A stretch of 64,000 bases of DNA, taken from positions 8,659,089-8,723,088 of the forward strand of contig VZDJ01000219.1 of NCBI GenBank assembly GCA_008694505.1, in the 5' to 3' direction. Positions 38,278 through 51,400 of this stretch are shown piece by piece (position 1 is the first letter of the stretch; each line of letters begins with the position of its first letter). The position numbers and the translations under genes are program-made. The notes below the pieces were generated by a model. That model saw nothing but the letters and a program-made list of their open reading frames with translations, made no database searches and had not been told where the DNA came from. This DNA comes from Cyanoderma ruficeps (Eukaryota > Chordata > Aves > Passeriformes > Timaliidae).

Positions 38278-38768
38278 GAAACTTAAATCTGTTTGGCTTT
38301 CTTTGTCTAATTAGCAAAGCTGGGTCAATCTTCATCAGGTTGAGGATGAGGTGAGCCGTGCCCCTCTCGCACTTTTTTTGCCAGGCGGAGCCAGGTAAGC
38401 TGGCGGTTGTGCGGGGCAGAGCGGTGCCCGGGCCCGGGACACGGGGCCGAGCCGGGCCGGGCTCCGCTCCAGCGCTCGGGGAGCTCCTGCTCCCCGCCCC
38501 TCCCTGTCAATCATCTGCGCTCCGCCTACCGACTCCCCTGATTGGCTGGACGGCGCTCACCCCGCCCCTCCCTACCTGTTCCTTTAAACCGCGCCGAGCG
38601 CCGCCTTCAGCTCGCCTCTGCTGCTTAATTCGCGCCTCCGCGCCCGCCTATTGGCTGGGAGGGGCGTCGGTCACGGCTCGTGACGCGCCGCGCGCCGTGA
38701 CGTACCCCCCACCCAGGAAGCTCCGCCCATTTATTCTCAACTCGGCTCTGGAGGGGAAAAACAATTTC

Positions 38769-38779
38769 AAGATGGCGGC
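38769..38779 (+). promoter_or_regulatory. MAML1: YY1-type start-site motif
   Basis: AAGATGGCGGC is the full extended YY1 motif. In vertebrate CpG-island promoters this motif is typically found just downstream of the transcription start in the sense orientation, so transcription of MAML1 probably begins within some tens of bases of 38,760. Confidence 0.65.
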
Positions 38780-38828
38780 GGCGCGGACAACAATGGGGGG
38801 CCGGGGGTCCGGGCCGGCCCGCGCCTGA
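38772..38828 (+). CDS. Upstream ORF 1 in MAML1 leader (18 codons)
   Basis: The ATG lies inside the YY1 motif and opens an 18-codon frame ending in TGA at 38,826-38,828 (MAAARTTMGGRGSGPARA). If transcription begins upstream of it, this uORF could lower translation of MAML1. If the start is within or after the motif, it is not in the mRNA. The peptide itself has no recognisable function. Confidence 0.3.
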   Translation: MAAARTTMGGRGSGPARA

Positions 38829-39048
38829 GGGCGGCGGCGGGGGGAGCGCGGCAGGCTCCGCCGGGCCCCGCGGGGCGGGCAGGGCTGAGGGAGAGCGGGG
38901 CTGCGGAGCGGCGCCGGGCTCGGGGCAGAAGGAGGAAGTGGGGCGGGGGGGAGAGGAGCGGGCGCCGGGCCGGGCGGGGGGAAGAGCCGGGGCGATCCCG
39001 GGGGGGAGCGCAGGTAAGGCCGGCGGGAGGGGCGGCGGAGGCCCTGCC

Positions 39049-39078
39049 ATGGCGGACGCCGGAGCGAGCAGCCGGTGA
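39049..39078 (+). CDS. Upstream ORF 2 in MAML1 leader (9 codons)
   Basis: Start context GCCATGG is a near-ideal Kozak match, better than many main starts. The nine-codon frame (MADAGASSR) ends at 39,078, only 32 bases before the MAML1 ATG. Efficient initiation here would require reinitiation or leaky scanning for MAML1. It is out of frame with the main CDS. Confidence 0.35.
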   Translation: MADAGASSR

Positions 39079-39110
39079 GCGGCGACGGCCGCCCCTTCGC
39101 CGCCCGGCCC

Positions 39111-39482
39111 ATGGTGCTGCCCCCCTGCCCCATGGCGGAGTTCGTGGTGCCGCGGCACAGCGCGGTGATGGAGCGGCTCCGCCGGCGCATCGAGCTCTGC
39201 CGGCGGCACCACAGCGCCTGCGAGTCCCGCTACCAGGCCGTGTCCCCGGAGCGCCTGGAGCTGGAGCGCCAGCAAACCTTCGCCCTGCACCAGCGCTGCC
39301 TGCAGGCCAAGGCCAAGCGGGCCGGCAAACACCGGCAGCCGCCCCCGGCGCCGCCGCCGCCCGCGCCCCCTCCGCCCGCCGCCGCCGCCGCGGGGAGTGC
39401 CGAGAGGAGCGGAGCCAACGGGCTGGACGGCGAGACGGCGAGCGGAGAGCAGCAGCACGGCCGCAGCAGCGCCCTGATCGCG
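39111..39482 (+). CDS. MAML1: MAML1 exon 1 coding part
   Basis: Residues 1-124, phase 0 at the donor GTAAGC. It holds the entire MAM domain (MERLRRRIELCRRHHSACES and LERQQTFALHQRCLQAKAKR), which contacts Notch and RBPJ. After residue 75 come Pro and Ala runs that differ in length from human, as expected for a GC-rich disordered linker. The start at 39,111 matches the family N-terminus (MVLPxCPMAEF). Confidence 0.95.
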
Positions 39483-42400
39483 GTAAGCGCCGCCCGGGGC
39501 CGGGTGCTGGGACTAGGAAGGGACCGGCGGTCGTGCCCGGCTGGCACCGGGACCTCTCGTCTGGAGCTGGATGGGGGAAGGAAAACAAGCTCTCGCGGTG
39601 GTGTGGTGGCCTGCGGTGCTAGGGCTGGGGCTGCTTTGCAGAGGACCTTGTCTGCTGTGATACAACTTTGCAGCCGATAAGGGCTGTTTTGTTTTCGCTC
39701 GTCAGGTATGCACGTTGGAAGAGTGTATAGAAACTGCGGCATGGTGGGGTAGAGATAGTGGCGGGATTTCTGTGATGCTTAAATCATTCAGCGTATTTTG
39801 TGAATCATATTTCTGGCTAATTCACCTAAAATGCCCCTATAGAAACTCTCAGGGGGCACTAATACCGCGGTTCCTTTGGATTTTTGTTTGCTTGCATCTT
39901 TAATTTGGAGTGTCAGGGTTTTGTGGAGTCATTTGATAAGGATACGCTTATTATTGGGGGGGAATTATAAGGTAATGTATCTGTTAATTCAGGTACATAT
40001 TGGAAAGAATTTCAGTGGAAAGGCAGCTGCTTGTTTGCCACTCACTCTAGTGGGTGTGAACACTAAGAGAATCCCACTCCACCCATTAAAAACTGGCTTA
40101 GCTCAAAATCTTAATGTTTCTCTGGCTTCTCTAGCATTTCTGGTTGTCAGGACATATTCATATAGCCCTGTTTGTATATCAAGATAGCTATTGCTTAACT
40201 TATTCTGGGCCCTTTAAATATACTGCTCTGTGCTAATGTGTCAGTAATGTAGGTTAGTAGGATAACCTCTTAAAGGCTGCCTGTCCTACTAATACCTGTC
40301 TGCCTTAAAACCAGGTATTTTTAAATGGTGGCCTGCATGAAAATGATTTAGTACTTTAAAAGGGGACACTGGATTAAACTAAGATATTTCCAGGTTAATA
40401 TATAGAAGAAAACATATTTTTAGGGTGCTCTGTGTATTTGATTGTATTAGAAAGGAAGGAGGATATACTTCTCTCTATCTTGGACCTCAATTACTGTTTT
40501 TAAAATAGAATCATGACGGAGCTTATTGTATACTTGAGTGTCTGGGACATAATGTAAAATACTGAAACACAGGGTTTATCGATGACCAGCACTAGGCAGC
40601 CGGGGTGCAGTTTGTAGTGTTTACAAGATGAACTGAAAGTGTTACTTAACTGAATTGTGTCTATTCTTGCTAATACACTTATGAGACTCGATGACTTGCT
40701 GGCTGCTGAGAAGACTGAGGTCCTTGTGACACAGTTAGAGCACTTCAGAGGGCTGCTACAGAAGGGTGCTTGAGGAAGAGAGGAAACCTTGTGCATTCCT
40801 GACACTGATTCTACAAAACTTTATAGTTAGCTGACCTTGAATGTAAACTTGTGTCGAAACAAAAATTACTCAAACTTGGGTTTTATCATCTAAAAACTTG
40901 GTGGGTCTGTTTATTTCCTGCTGGGCTCTCGGGTGTTTTGCATATGGGGCTCTACCCCTTAATAATGTGTATTTTCATTACACTCAGGGCTCTTTAGCAT
41001 GTCAAATCCCGTTGCTTAAACTGCCACCACACGCCTCTATATTGATCTTCTAAAAGCAAGATGTCTCTAATTCATTGGTGTTGTTTCTCCTAAATCACTT
41101 TGGATGTGGATTTGATCTAATTAGCATCCGTTATAATGAGGACTCTCAACAGCAGCAGGTTCTGAAGTGCACTGCACATCTGGAGAAGCCCTTGTGCAGG
41201 AAGCTGCTGCCAGTGGCCAATTTACACAACAGAAGAGGGTTTTAGTGTATGAATGACTCTTCCTCGGGCTGGCCTGCTGTTTCCTTCCTAGGATCCATGA
41301 CTGTGAGCTTAATTGCAGCTGCTGATTCATCACCTCGTTACTGGGGTATAAAGTTGGTTTGCTTAGTAATTCAAGTCTTGAAAAAAAACACAACAACACT
41401 TCTGCTGCTAAATTAATTCCTCTGGCCCAAAGGTCCCTAGGTTGGTATTTTACCTCTACCCATCATGTTGCCATTGTCAAGACCAAGCATGTGCTTTGAA
41501 TGGGAAGGATGTGGGCTTGATTTCCAGTGTTCAGTAAAGTTTGGATGGACACCAGAATTGTCTTTTAAAACATCCTGGCCACATTCCTTTCCAAAGAATG
41601 CTGCTAGCTCAGTGTAACATGCATTATATCAGCTGTTGCTGCTATAGCAATCCAGACTTTTCTGTGAAGCTGCATATGAATCTACTCTTGGAAATTAGTA
41701 CTTTTTGTTGAGCATTAATGGAGCATTTATTTTTGTCCCTGAAGGAGAGGGCAGTTCATATAAAGGTGAAGGCTTTTGTGAGGTCTTGTAGTTGTAGGAC
41801 GTGAAGCTTCATTGCCCCAAGTGTGGGCACTGCCAGGTGCTGTGCTGCAGAGCATCTTCTGTAAATGCACAGTGGCCACAGGGAACAGCGTGCCATCACC
41901 ACTTCCTCCTTAGTGTCTTGTATGATTTGTCACGTGGACAAAATCAGATATTTTCTCTTCCATTAGTCTTTTCTCTGATTTAGATCCTGAAGTTGGATGG
42001 ATCTTGCTCACAGGCAGAAGTAAGGGGTAGATTCTTCCTTGTTTTCTTACTAAGCAGCTGTAAAATTTAAGCTACGGAAACTGAGAGAGTACAGTATTGG
42101 TACAGAAATACCTTGGATTATTCATGCATCATGTAGGTCTGTCCTTCATTTGAGGAAAATGTTGAAAAACCTAGCTTCCTACTTCTAAAAAACTTCCAGA
42201 CCATTGTTTGATGGGAAATCCAAATGTTGGCATCTACTTCCCATTTCTGTTGTTTAACATGACATTATTAAGGCTGTGTTCAAAGTAGAAGATGCTTGAT
42301 GTTTGGATAATGTGTTTGCTGTGTTAATCTTACATTTTTGAGAAACAGGGAAGTTGGGAAGAGATGGGGTTTTTCTTGTAGAACATTTTTTTCCTGCCAG

Positions 42401-45400
42401 GTTAACATTTTTTTTTTCCTGCCAGGTTCTGATACATGAAAGTTCATCAAATAATACTGTTTAAATTCTCTGCAAGAGAAGAGTTGGCTTTCTTACATTT
42501 CTGTGATAGGCTATAAGGGGGTGAGCTGAACAGAAGGCATTTCATTGCCATGTGAATGAGGAGAATGGCAAGATCTGGATTTTCATCTCCACTCCTTGTT
42601 TTATGATGTGGTGTCTTGGAAGGAGAGCTGCTCCCTGTTTCTTACTGGGTTTTTTCCCCACCTGAGAGCAGTTGTTGTGCAGAGAGCTTGCTTTGTCTAG
42701 GACTGCCACAAAACCACAAACAGTATTTCTGGAATGAGCACAGAAGGTCTAGTCAGTGGCCTGTCTTGAGAATGCTTTGTGTTAAAGCTGAAGAGCAGCA
42801 TTTATTTGGGAGTAATAGATGTTTTACATTAATATTAGTTAAATACTAAAGTAAGCAAAGGCACTGAGTAAAGAGTGTCAAATGAAATTTAAGCCCAAGG
42901 AGAGCAATGCAGTCTTTCTTGGTTGAAAGATTTAAAGTAATAAATTAAAGGGAATAGATTGCCCATAGTGTACTGACAAGTGTTAATGACATTCCTCTAA
43001 CGAAGCTCAAGCTGGTACTCTTAGCAGTTCAGAAGACCTCATTTCTGTGTAAGCTGTGGTATAAGGGTGCTAAATTGTGAAATTATGTTTTTACCACAAA
43101 AATAGAAAATTATTTACATGTTATTTATATATAGCTATGGTGCAGTGTAGTCTTGCCACCATTGTTTGTTTTTGCTGACAATTCTGATAGTTTGTTGCCC
43201 AACAACTCAGACTGGTTTTTCTTTGTCTCCTTTTAATTCTCTGTGAGGTATTGTTTTATGTTTGAAACATTTCCCTTACCATATTAGTTAGATATGCAGT
43301 GATGCTTCCTAAGTTGTAAGGATCTGGGAGTGACTGAGCTGCTACTGTTTAAGTTCAAGTGAGGTGGAGGATCCGGCATTGCAGCTGAAGGCACAGGAGT
43401 TTTTTTGATTCAGCAGAACAATTCCTGTAGCAGAAGCTGCCCCTTGTGACTAATGCAGGCTTGGGATATTTATAGACATGCCTATCCACAGCCCTTCTTC
43501 ACTCCAGCAGGCAGTCACCCAAATACAAAAGTCTGCTGGAATTAAAGTAAGAATTAAAATGAGTCCTGCAGTTTGGTTCTGACAGCACAGTGGAATGCAG
43601 AAACACATCGGGAATGCAACTTGGGAAGCTGAGGGTAGATGCACAGTAAAGAGGGAGTTCTTACAATGGTGTGTAGTTAAAATGTTATGTTTTCTATCCA
43701 GAATTCATACACTACAATGTCTGATATTTGCGTTGTTATTCCAGCTTACGAAGTTGCCATCTTTGTTGCTCCCATCCTTGGAGAGGCAGGAGGGGAGAAT
43801 CAGTGTCTGTAGAGCACCCACTGTGAACTCTGGTACATGGGAGCTTATCTGTGCAGCAATGCTGCCACTTCCATGGCAGAAAAATGGATGTATTCTGATT
43901 TGGTTTCCCCTTCTAGGTGAGGATGCTAGGAGCCATATTGGAGCTAGTTTTTTATTATGCTTACAGGCTAATATAGCATTTCTTCTTTGAAAATGTCCAG
44001 CACTATGTTTCTCTTGCTGGTATATCAGGACAAATCCTTGTAGATTTAATTCTGATATTGAAATGGTAAACTTAATTTGAAATAAAATACAAAAAATTAA
44101 GGCTCTACTGAATCCTGTAAGAATATTTAAATCTCTGTAACAGATGGTTAAAAAAGCTAAATAACAACATTATACAGAGCTTAAGAGCCACAGTATGAGT
44201 ACCAGATTTTTAAGAAGTTTCTCTTCTGCCATGTTCACAAGGTCCTTTTTTTTTTTTAATGAAACCTGCATACAGTTTGTATTTATATATGTACATGTAT
44301 TTACCATCTTCAGTTACAGGACTCAAAGTATAGCAAAGTACTAGATTTTTGCAAAAGAACTTTAGCTGACTCAGTTTAGCTGTTCTGAATAGTGAAGGGT
44401 TTCTTGCTTTCAAGCAAACAATGTGAACTAAACTTTCATGCCAGTTAAATTCTAACACATTGAAATGTCATTTGTTTCAGATGATTATCTAAATCTGTTT
44501 TCAGGTATTAAGTCCACACCAAAATAGCCAACACCAAACAAACAAAAAAACCTGAACAAAAAACCCAACAAAACCAATCAGAACAACTTTGTACCACTTT
44601 TTTGACCAGTGATTCATGCCCCTTCCCACCAAGGCAGTAAGAACGCACTGCCCTGGCCTCTGAAGTTTTGGATTCTGCCAGTGGTAACAAAAAAGCAATA
44701 GATGAGGGTTTCAAGCTTTTCTGGTTTCTGTAGTAGTTTTTGGACAGCTTTTACAAAATCAGTCAATTTGCCCTTGCAGTGAGACCACAGTAGGGCTGAG
44801 CATCATTGTGGTAAAACTGGTGAGTTTAAGACACAGATTGAATATCTCAAAATGCTTTGTGTGCTCTCTGTTTTCTGCTGGAAACTTCTATGATTTGCCT
44901 GAGCACGCATCCATCTCTGGCACTGCAGGCCTGTGTCCTTGTCAGTGTGTGAGTTACATGACCAAAGGTCTGTTGGACACCTTTTGTTGTCATGGATGGC
45001 ACCTGGGTTTTGTCAGCTTGTGTTCCGTGCCTGAGGAATGCACAGCTGGGCACGTGTGCTCCTGCCAAGGAAGTGTTTATGAGCACGTTGAGGACTGTAT
45101 GCTCTGCTCATGTGAATAAAATGCAGCTCAGGTGATGTGACGTGGAGGAGGTGCAGCCTGTGGCCCCTAAGTGGCTCTTTGACAAACTATCTGTCCTGTC
45201 CTGGGCCAAGGAAAGGATCGAGGCCAGCTCACATCCCCTGCCTTGCACTGTTCCTATATTGGTACAGAAACCTTAGGATAAATGCTTTTGGGGTAATATT
45301 TTTAGGCAGGGCTAGATAACAGTGATCTCGGAAGTTCATCTTTCCTTGGAAAATTGAATAGGCTGAGAAAATGAGAAGACATTTCTGTATCTCATCTTGT

Positions 45401-48400
45401 GACAGTGGAAATGATTGGGTCAGTGTTACAAATAAAATTGATTGATTCTGCTAAGGAAACCATGGATAGTGTACTGGAGGAACACTGTGCCTTACAGGAT
45501 GGTAATGAACAAGAAAATTAAAGCTGAAGGGGTTTTTTTAGTGAGTAGCAAGCTATGCTTTACTTCATATGTGAAGTATCTACCTTCACAACTACCGTGT
45601 ATTGGTTGTTTTTTTTCCCTGAGTTTTGGCAGAAGAGAACAGGTTTTTCTTGCCTTGAGACTCTGTTGGAGCAGCTTGATATGTAGATAGCTTGCAGTCT
45701 GACTTGTATCTCACATGCAGCCTGTTATTTTCCCCCTCAGATCAGATTATTTGGATAGACACAGACAAACTGGGGAGGAACTTAATCTCCCCCTTTTTTG
45801 CCATAGGAATACAGTTTTAGGTGAAAGGAGGATTTTGTCTTGAGCAACTTAGAGTCAAAATGTCTCCAAGGATCAGATATCTGAGTGTTATGACTGTTAA
45901 AACCCATAGAGATATGAGAGTTCCTGTGCTGATATTAGGGGTCTGTATCTTTTTCTAGACTGCAGTGAGTGGAGCTCACGGAACAAAGTTATTATTTTGA
46001 TGTAAGTTTTCAGGGGGTGGGTTTTTTCCCTAACTATTTAGAATTAAGGAGGACCCATTCCCAAACTTTGACTAATTTGACTCATCATATAACCTTGGGC
46101 AAGTTACTCATCCAAGTTGAGCTTCAGTTTTTGTGGTGGGAGTATGAAGTAAACAATGGCAAACACTGAAAGCCAAATGTTGTGATGGAGTTGAGCTTTC
46201 TTGCTTTCTGTTGTTTTGCCTTTTTACAAAAAAGTAAATTTCCATTTTTCTTTCAAGCTGATATTTGAAAAATTCACTAGAGAGCTGCTACTCTAAGCTG
46301 AAGACCTGATGTTCAAATTAGGAGATTTCAAGTTCCAGGCTCCTCTCCAAACATACACCTCATCCTACTCAGTCTTCTGTTGATCTTGCTACTCTGCTGC
46401 TATTTCCATGTGCCATGTAGAAGATCACAGTCTCTGGGGAAGCTGGAGTCTGTCTCACAGATAAAACTAAGGCTTTGCTGTTGCCTATGCAAGCATTAAA
46501 CAAATAGTGGGGTGGGTTTTTTTTGCTGCTACCTGTGCAGGAATTAAACAGATGGGCTGGAGTTTCTTTCCCCCCAAAGATCAGCTCACTGTATACGGTT
46601 AAAAAAAAAATAGAGACAATTAACTGTGAACCAGTCCTTCTGTCTGTAAATCAAAGAATGCTGTTGCTCAGGCAAGTGTGTAAAATTCTTCTGATAATTT
46701 ATGCTGGCCCTACATACAGCCTCTTGCTGAAATCTTGAGGTTTCTTTTTCCTTGGATGGGAGTTTTCCCCAGGGGTTAGTGGACTGCCTTGTGAAGACTG
46801 CCGGTAATATGAAAAGAACCGTACTTGTCTTGAGGTTTGTTTAATGAGCTGCTTTCCTGCCATCGGAGAGGGCTGTTGTTAGCCCACACCTCAGATGGGT
46901 GACTCTTGGTGGGGATTCCTGTCAAGTGTCGGGCTGAGGTGTCTCAGCCGGGTCGGGAACCGATGGCAGTTCCCGATTCAAACTCCCTACACTGCTGGAG
47001 CAGCGTCTCTGCCCTACAGGTTTGTCTGCGTTGGTGGAGCGTTCCAGCACCAGCAAAGCTCAGATTTTTTTACAGAATGCACCCGAGGGAAGGAAAAGTT
47101 TATAGTCGGCTTTGATGTGTGCAGGAATTCTGTTTTCAGATGCTTTTGAGGTCAATAGAAAGAACTTTATATTTGCAAGAATGCTGGCAGGAAGGAGCCG
47201 TTGAACAAAGGCTCTCAGGCTCTGGCTGTGAGGCTGCTGCTGTAGCCGCTGGTCGCTTCTAGGTGGCACCACGAGAAAGAGAATCTGTGCCTTCACCATC
47301 TGTGAGAGGCCAACTGTGGAGCTGCTTGGGGCTCTGGTGGTCACAGCAGCTGGCAAATACTTCAGGAGAAAGGAGGAAAGGAATGAACTTGCTCTGCTGT
47401 GATAGAACTGGCTGAACTCTGAATTGCATTTTCCACAAGTGTGAAGCAATGGTGGCTAAGTGACAAATTGGTTTTGCTTCAGTGCCAAAAGTGTGATTGT
47501 GTACAAAATTTATACACATAGTGCTTCTCTAAAAGTTATTATCACAAAAGAATTACTTGTTTTTTATAAATATTTAAATGTGAGACTGCTTTATAAATAT
47601 TTAAATGTGACACTTCTATAAAACTGTCTCATGGAACAATTATACTGTGTGTGTACATAGATCAAATAAAACACAGGTTTTTATTCTCATCTAAAATTTG
47701 ATTCTTAACATTTTTCAATGTTTTTCTCTTTTTGAATAGGAAAAATCATAACATATTCCAGTTCACAGCCATTTTTCAACTTTTTGTTGTTTTCAGAGTA
47801 TATGGTTGCTTTTAGTTTTGTCTGAAGGAGAGGGCCTCTGTTTGAAGTAGTACATGTTTTTTGAAAAATTTCCCTAAGAGATTATAGTGAGGAAGTCATC
47901 TCATGTGCTGACTTGTAAAACAAAATGTTACCAAAACAAAAACACAGTCTTTGATTTTTTTTTTTCCCTGAAATGTTTTATTCAAAGCAAGACAATGTTC
48001 CGGTAAGAAATAAAAATCCAGACCTATGTAACACAGAACTACATAACTAAAATATTCCTTTTGTTTTCCAGCAGCTCCATGAGACTGTGAAAAGAAAGCT
48101 TGATAGTGCTGCTTCCCCTCAGAATGGAGACCAGCAGAATGGCTATGGTGATGTGTTTTCCGTGTCCAAGAAACTGCGTCGTGAGGATGGTCTGGGAGTG
48201 AGTGGTTCTTCCAATGGAATGCCCCCTGTGTCTCCACTCCATCATCTTGACAAGAAATCTGGTACTGGTGATACCTTACAACTTAATGGGAAACATCCAA
48301 TGGGGCTCGATGGCATCAGCAAGAAGTGTCTTCCAGATTCCAGCCTGCAAATGAATGGAGGTGGTGATGCTGATGATTCATTTCCTCTGAGTTTGAACAA

Positions 48401-51400
48401 AGAGCTGAAGCAGGAGCCTGTAGATGAGCTTCCCTGTATGAATCCTGTAGCAGGGGGTTCCATATCTCAGAATAACCTGATGCCTGATCTTAACCTAAAT
48501 GAGCAAGAATGGAAGGAACTTATTGAGGAGCTCAATAGATCCGTGCCCGATGAAGACATGAAGGATCTCTTTAATGATGACTTTGAAGACAAAAAAGATG
48601 CAGATTCTTCAAATTCAGCTGCACAGACACCATTGCCACAAGATATTAACATAAAGACTGAGTTTTCCCCAGCACCCTTTGAACAAGAGCAGCTGGGATC
48701 TCCCCAGGTTAGATCCACTTCTTCAGGTTCAGCATTTATTGGTGCTGCTTCTGTACCTGTAAGTGCCGCTTCTACAACGGTTGGTAGTTCTCAGGCTATG
48801 TTCCAGCCTTCCAGTCAGTCAATGACAGAAAATCCTAATCAGCCCATGATGCAGGCATCAAACCACTCTCAGAACATCCAGAGACCTGTGTTGTTACCTG
48901 GGAAGTGTGCAGGAAGTGCCAAAGAAATGTCTTCTGCTCATCAACTTCAGCAGATTGCTGCCAAGCAGAAGAGAGATCAGATGTTGCAGAACCAGCAACA
49001 AGCTTCACAAGTCCACCAAACAAATCAGATGTCAACGTGGCAACAGTCTGGGACTTCCCATAGTCCACTGGCTGTCCCATATACCATGGAAAATCCTACT
49101 AGCCCATCAGTTTATCAGCCAGACTTCAACAATCAGAAACTCATGATGCCTAATTTGGGAAATAAAAGCTCACCGAGAGCTGGAGGCAATTATCATGTGA
49201 ACATTTTGGGTCATCAGCAAAACAGCTTGAACCAGAACCCTGTGAATAGTCAAAGCTCTATGCTGGACTATGGGAACACCAAACCTCTTTCCCATTACAA
49301 AGCAGAGTGTGAGCAGGGGGTGGCAGTGCCTGGGCAGAACAAGACTCCCATGCTGGCATACATCCAGCAGCGCCAGCAGCCACCACTGTCCCATGTAGGC
49401 GACGACCAAAATGGGATGATCCTGTTGAAACCCAAGCCTGGAAACATTGCCTACCGCCTGCCACATGGCCAGGTGAGTGTCCTGCATTACCTTTGCTCAG
49501 TAGCAGATTTAAGGTTGTTGGGTAGGTAAGGCTGGAGTGCAGCTTCCTTGGTATAGTTGCAAATGTTTTCATTGATTTTAAAGAGAAAAATCCTATATAC
49601 AAGAATCTTAGACAACAATCATGAGGTCATTTTTCCACTGGGGACAGTTTTTAATACTGGGTTCTAGGTCATGTAACATGTGATTTCCAGCTTAATATAC
49701 TTTGTGGGCAACAAATTATGTCGTGCTTTACAGAAGCTTCTACTTACAAAGATAAATAGATGCTTTGTAAACTTTTGACTAAAATAACTCATATAAAACT
49801 GTAGTGTTACACAGTGTTCTCAAAGAAGCTTTGATTTCTTTACCTTGTTTTTAGTCCCTACTTGTGTCAGAGTTGGCTTACTATTAAAAGACCTACTTTT
49901 GCAGAGAGGTGGAAGTGGGGGCCGCATTCCTGATTTCTGGGTGTTCCGTGGAGCCTTTCAGTTCTATGGATTTTTGTTGGTTAAGTCTCTGGGCATTGGG
50001 GAAGTATGGCATAGGAGAGAAATACATCATTAAGAACAAATAATTGTAATGTTTGTTAGCTTGGAGCATATGCTTCAGGTTTTCCTGTAACAGAAAATTC
50101 CAGATGGTGCTCCTTTGCCTTGTATAGAACTGTTACTACAGATATGTTGCAGGTGAAAACTTCTGTAGTGGGTGGAAGTATAGCCTCATTGGGATTCTGT
50201 AACATGTACCTGCAATGCACATAAAAAGAGGGATTGTTGAAAAAAGATATTTGTTGCAAGGATTAAAGTTCCTCCAGCAAAAGCTGTTTGAGATCTAACT
50301 GTAGTCGTATGTTCCCTCAACAAAACAGAAAACCTGTGAAAAAGCTCAGATTAGTCTGTGATAAAGACCACACCAGTGTACAAGTAGAAATTTGAGATCA
50401 ATGTGTGTTTCATAAAAAAACCCCAACTCTTTGAAAGCTGGCAGAAATAGCAGTCTAACAGCATTTTGATGGAAGAAGGGTAGAGATGATTGTGTGTGTC
50501 ACATCTCCCCCTCACTGAAAAACACGAGGGTGACCTTGCATCTGCACTGCCACACTTGCACTGAACTAACAGAAATACTGATGAAAGCTTTGGGAGAATT
50601 TCTCAAAAGCTTGCACACAGAACATCTTAGCACAGCATTCCTTATATTTGGATCATGATTCCTTATGAGACTGCAAAGTGAGAACCAGCAGCCAAAACCA
50701 TCAGCTGAATGCTTAACTTGAACATAACATTTGTTCATGTAATTAGAGATGAGGCTGAACTGTGCTTTAAAATGATGAAAACTGTCAAATTTCAAAGGGA
50801 TTTGCTGGTACTAAGAGGGCAATATCAGATCTTGAATGACAATTGTTCCATGTTATTTTTGTTTATCCTAAAGATCCAGTATAAAAAAAAAGCCAAAAAA
50901 TGCAGAGTTAAGAAAAACTAATAATATCAGACTTATACCTAGTAGTATTTTTGTCTGTGGTGTATGGTGATGGTTAGATTGCTGGAAAAATACTTTAAGA
51001 CCCATTTTGACCAGTGGAAGCCTTCTCCTCTTCACCTGAAAATAGTAAATTCTCTGATATTAACAAAAAGCAACTTTAGTATGGGAGACATAAACACTTG
51101 CAGAATGAAGTGTTGACAGAAGAGGCAGGATTTAAATAAATGTTTTGTACAACTAAAATATAAAATGTAATGTTTGAAAAACTGCTACAAAAGTAAACTG
51201 TAGCTGGGGTGTTTGAAGTGCAGTTTGTAACTGCCTGAAAAAAAGCACACAGAGCTATACTCACCTGTTTGAGCTGGAAATTGGGAAGTACTTTGAGACT
51301 AAAGTTAAAGCTTCTATTCCTAAATGTTGTGGAGCTTCTGGCCCTAACTCCAAAGTGGCAGTTCTGTGTCTGGTTGTCTTTAATTAGCTGAACTTCCGTA

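Larger units (their letters stand above)
35020..38290 (+). other. CANX: CANX 3' UTR and intergenic tail
   Basis: No coding potential is evident. AATAAA hexamers occur at 35,635, 36,317, 36,824, 37,361 and 38,272, allowing alternative 3' ends from about 0.6 to 3.3 kb after the stop. I cannot tell from sequence alone which are used. The region is AT-rich with T-runs and a G/T-rich tract near 36,670. Confidence 0.7.
38345..39560. promoter_or_regulatory. MAML1: MAML1 CpG-island promoter
   Basis: Dense CpG and very high GC run from about 38,345 to 39,560 and cover the promoter, 5' UTR and exon 1. Inverted CCAAT boxes (ATTGG) lie at 38,541 and 38,650, CCCCGCCCCT GC boxes near 38,496 and 38,560, and a CRE-like TGACGTAC at 38,698. 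A YY1-type motif at 38,769 probably marks the start region. Long minus-strand open frames here (up to about 277 codons) are GC artefacts. Confidence 0.85.
39483..48071 (+). other. MAML1: MAML1 intron 1
   Basis: An 8.6-kb intron with no supported gene inside. It carries two small tandem duplications (42,382 and 47,564), an AC-rich low-complexity tract near 44,515-44,580, and a stretch at about 40,960-41,400 that looks like conserved noncoding sequence. Confidence 0.75.

Noticed and set aside
38625..39588. Minus-strand open frames of 170-277 codons over the MAML1 promoter and exon 1
   Set aside because: These are shadows of GC-rich promoter sequence and of MAML1 exon 1, with overlapping frames all open at once.
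48039..49602. Several minus-strand open frames opposite MAML1 exon 2
   Set aside because: They mirror the real exon on the plus strand and have no recognisable domain.
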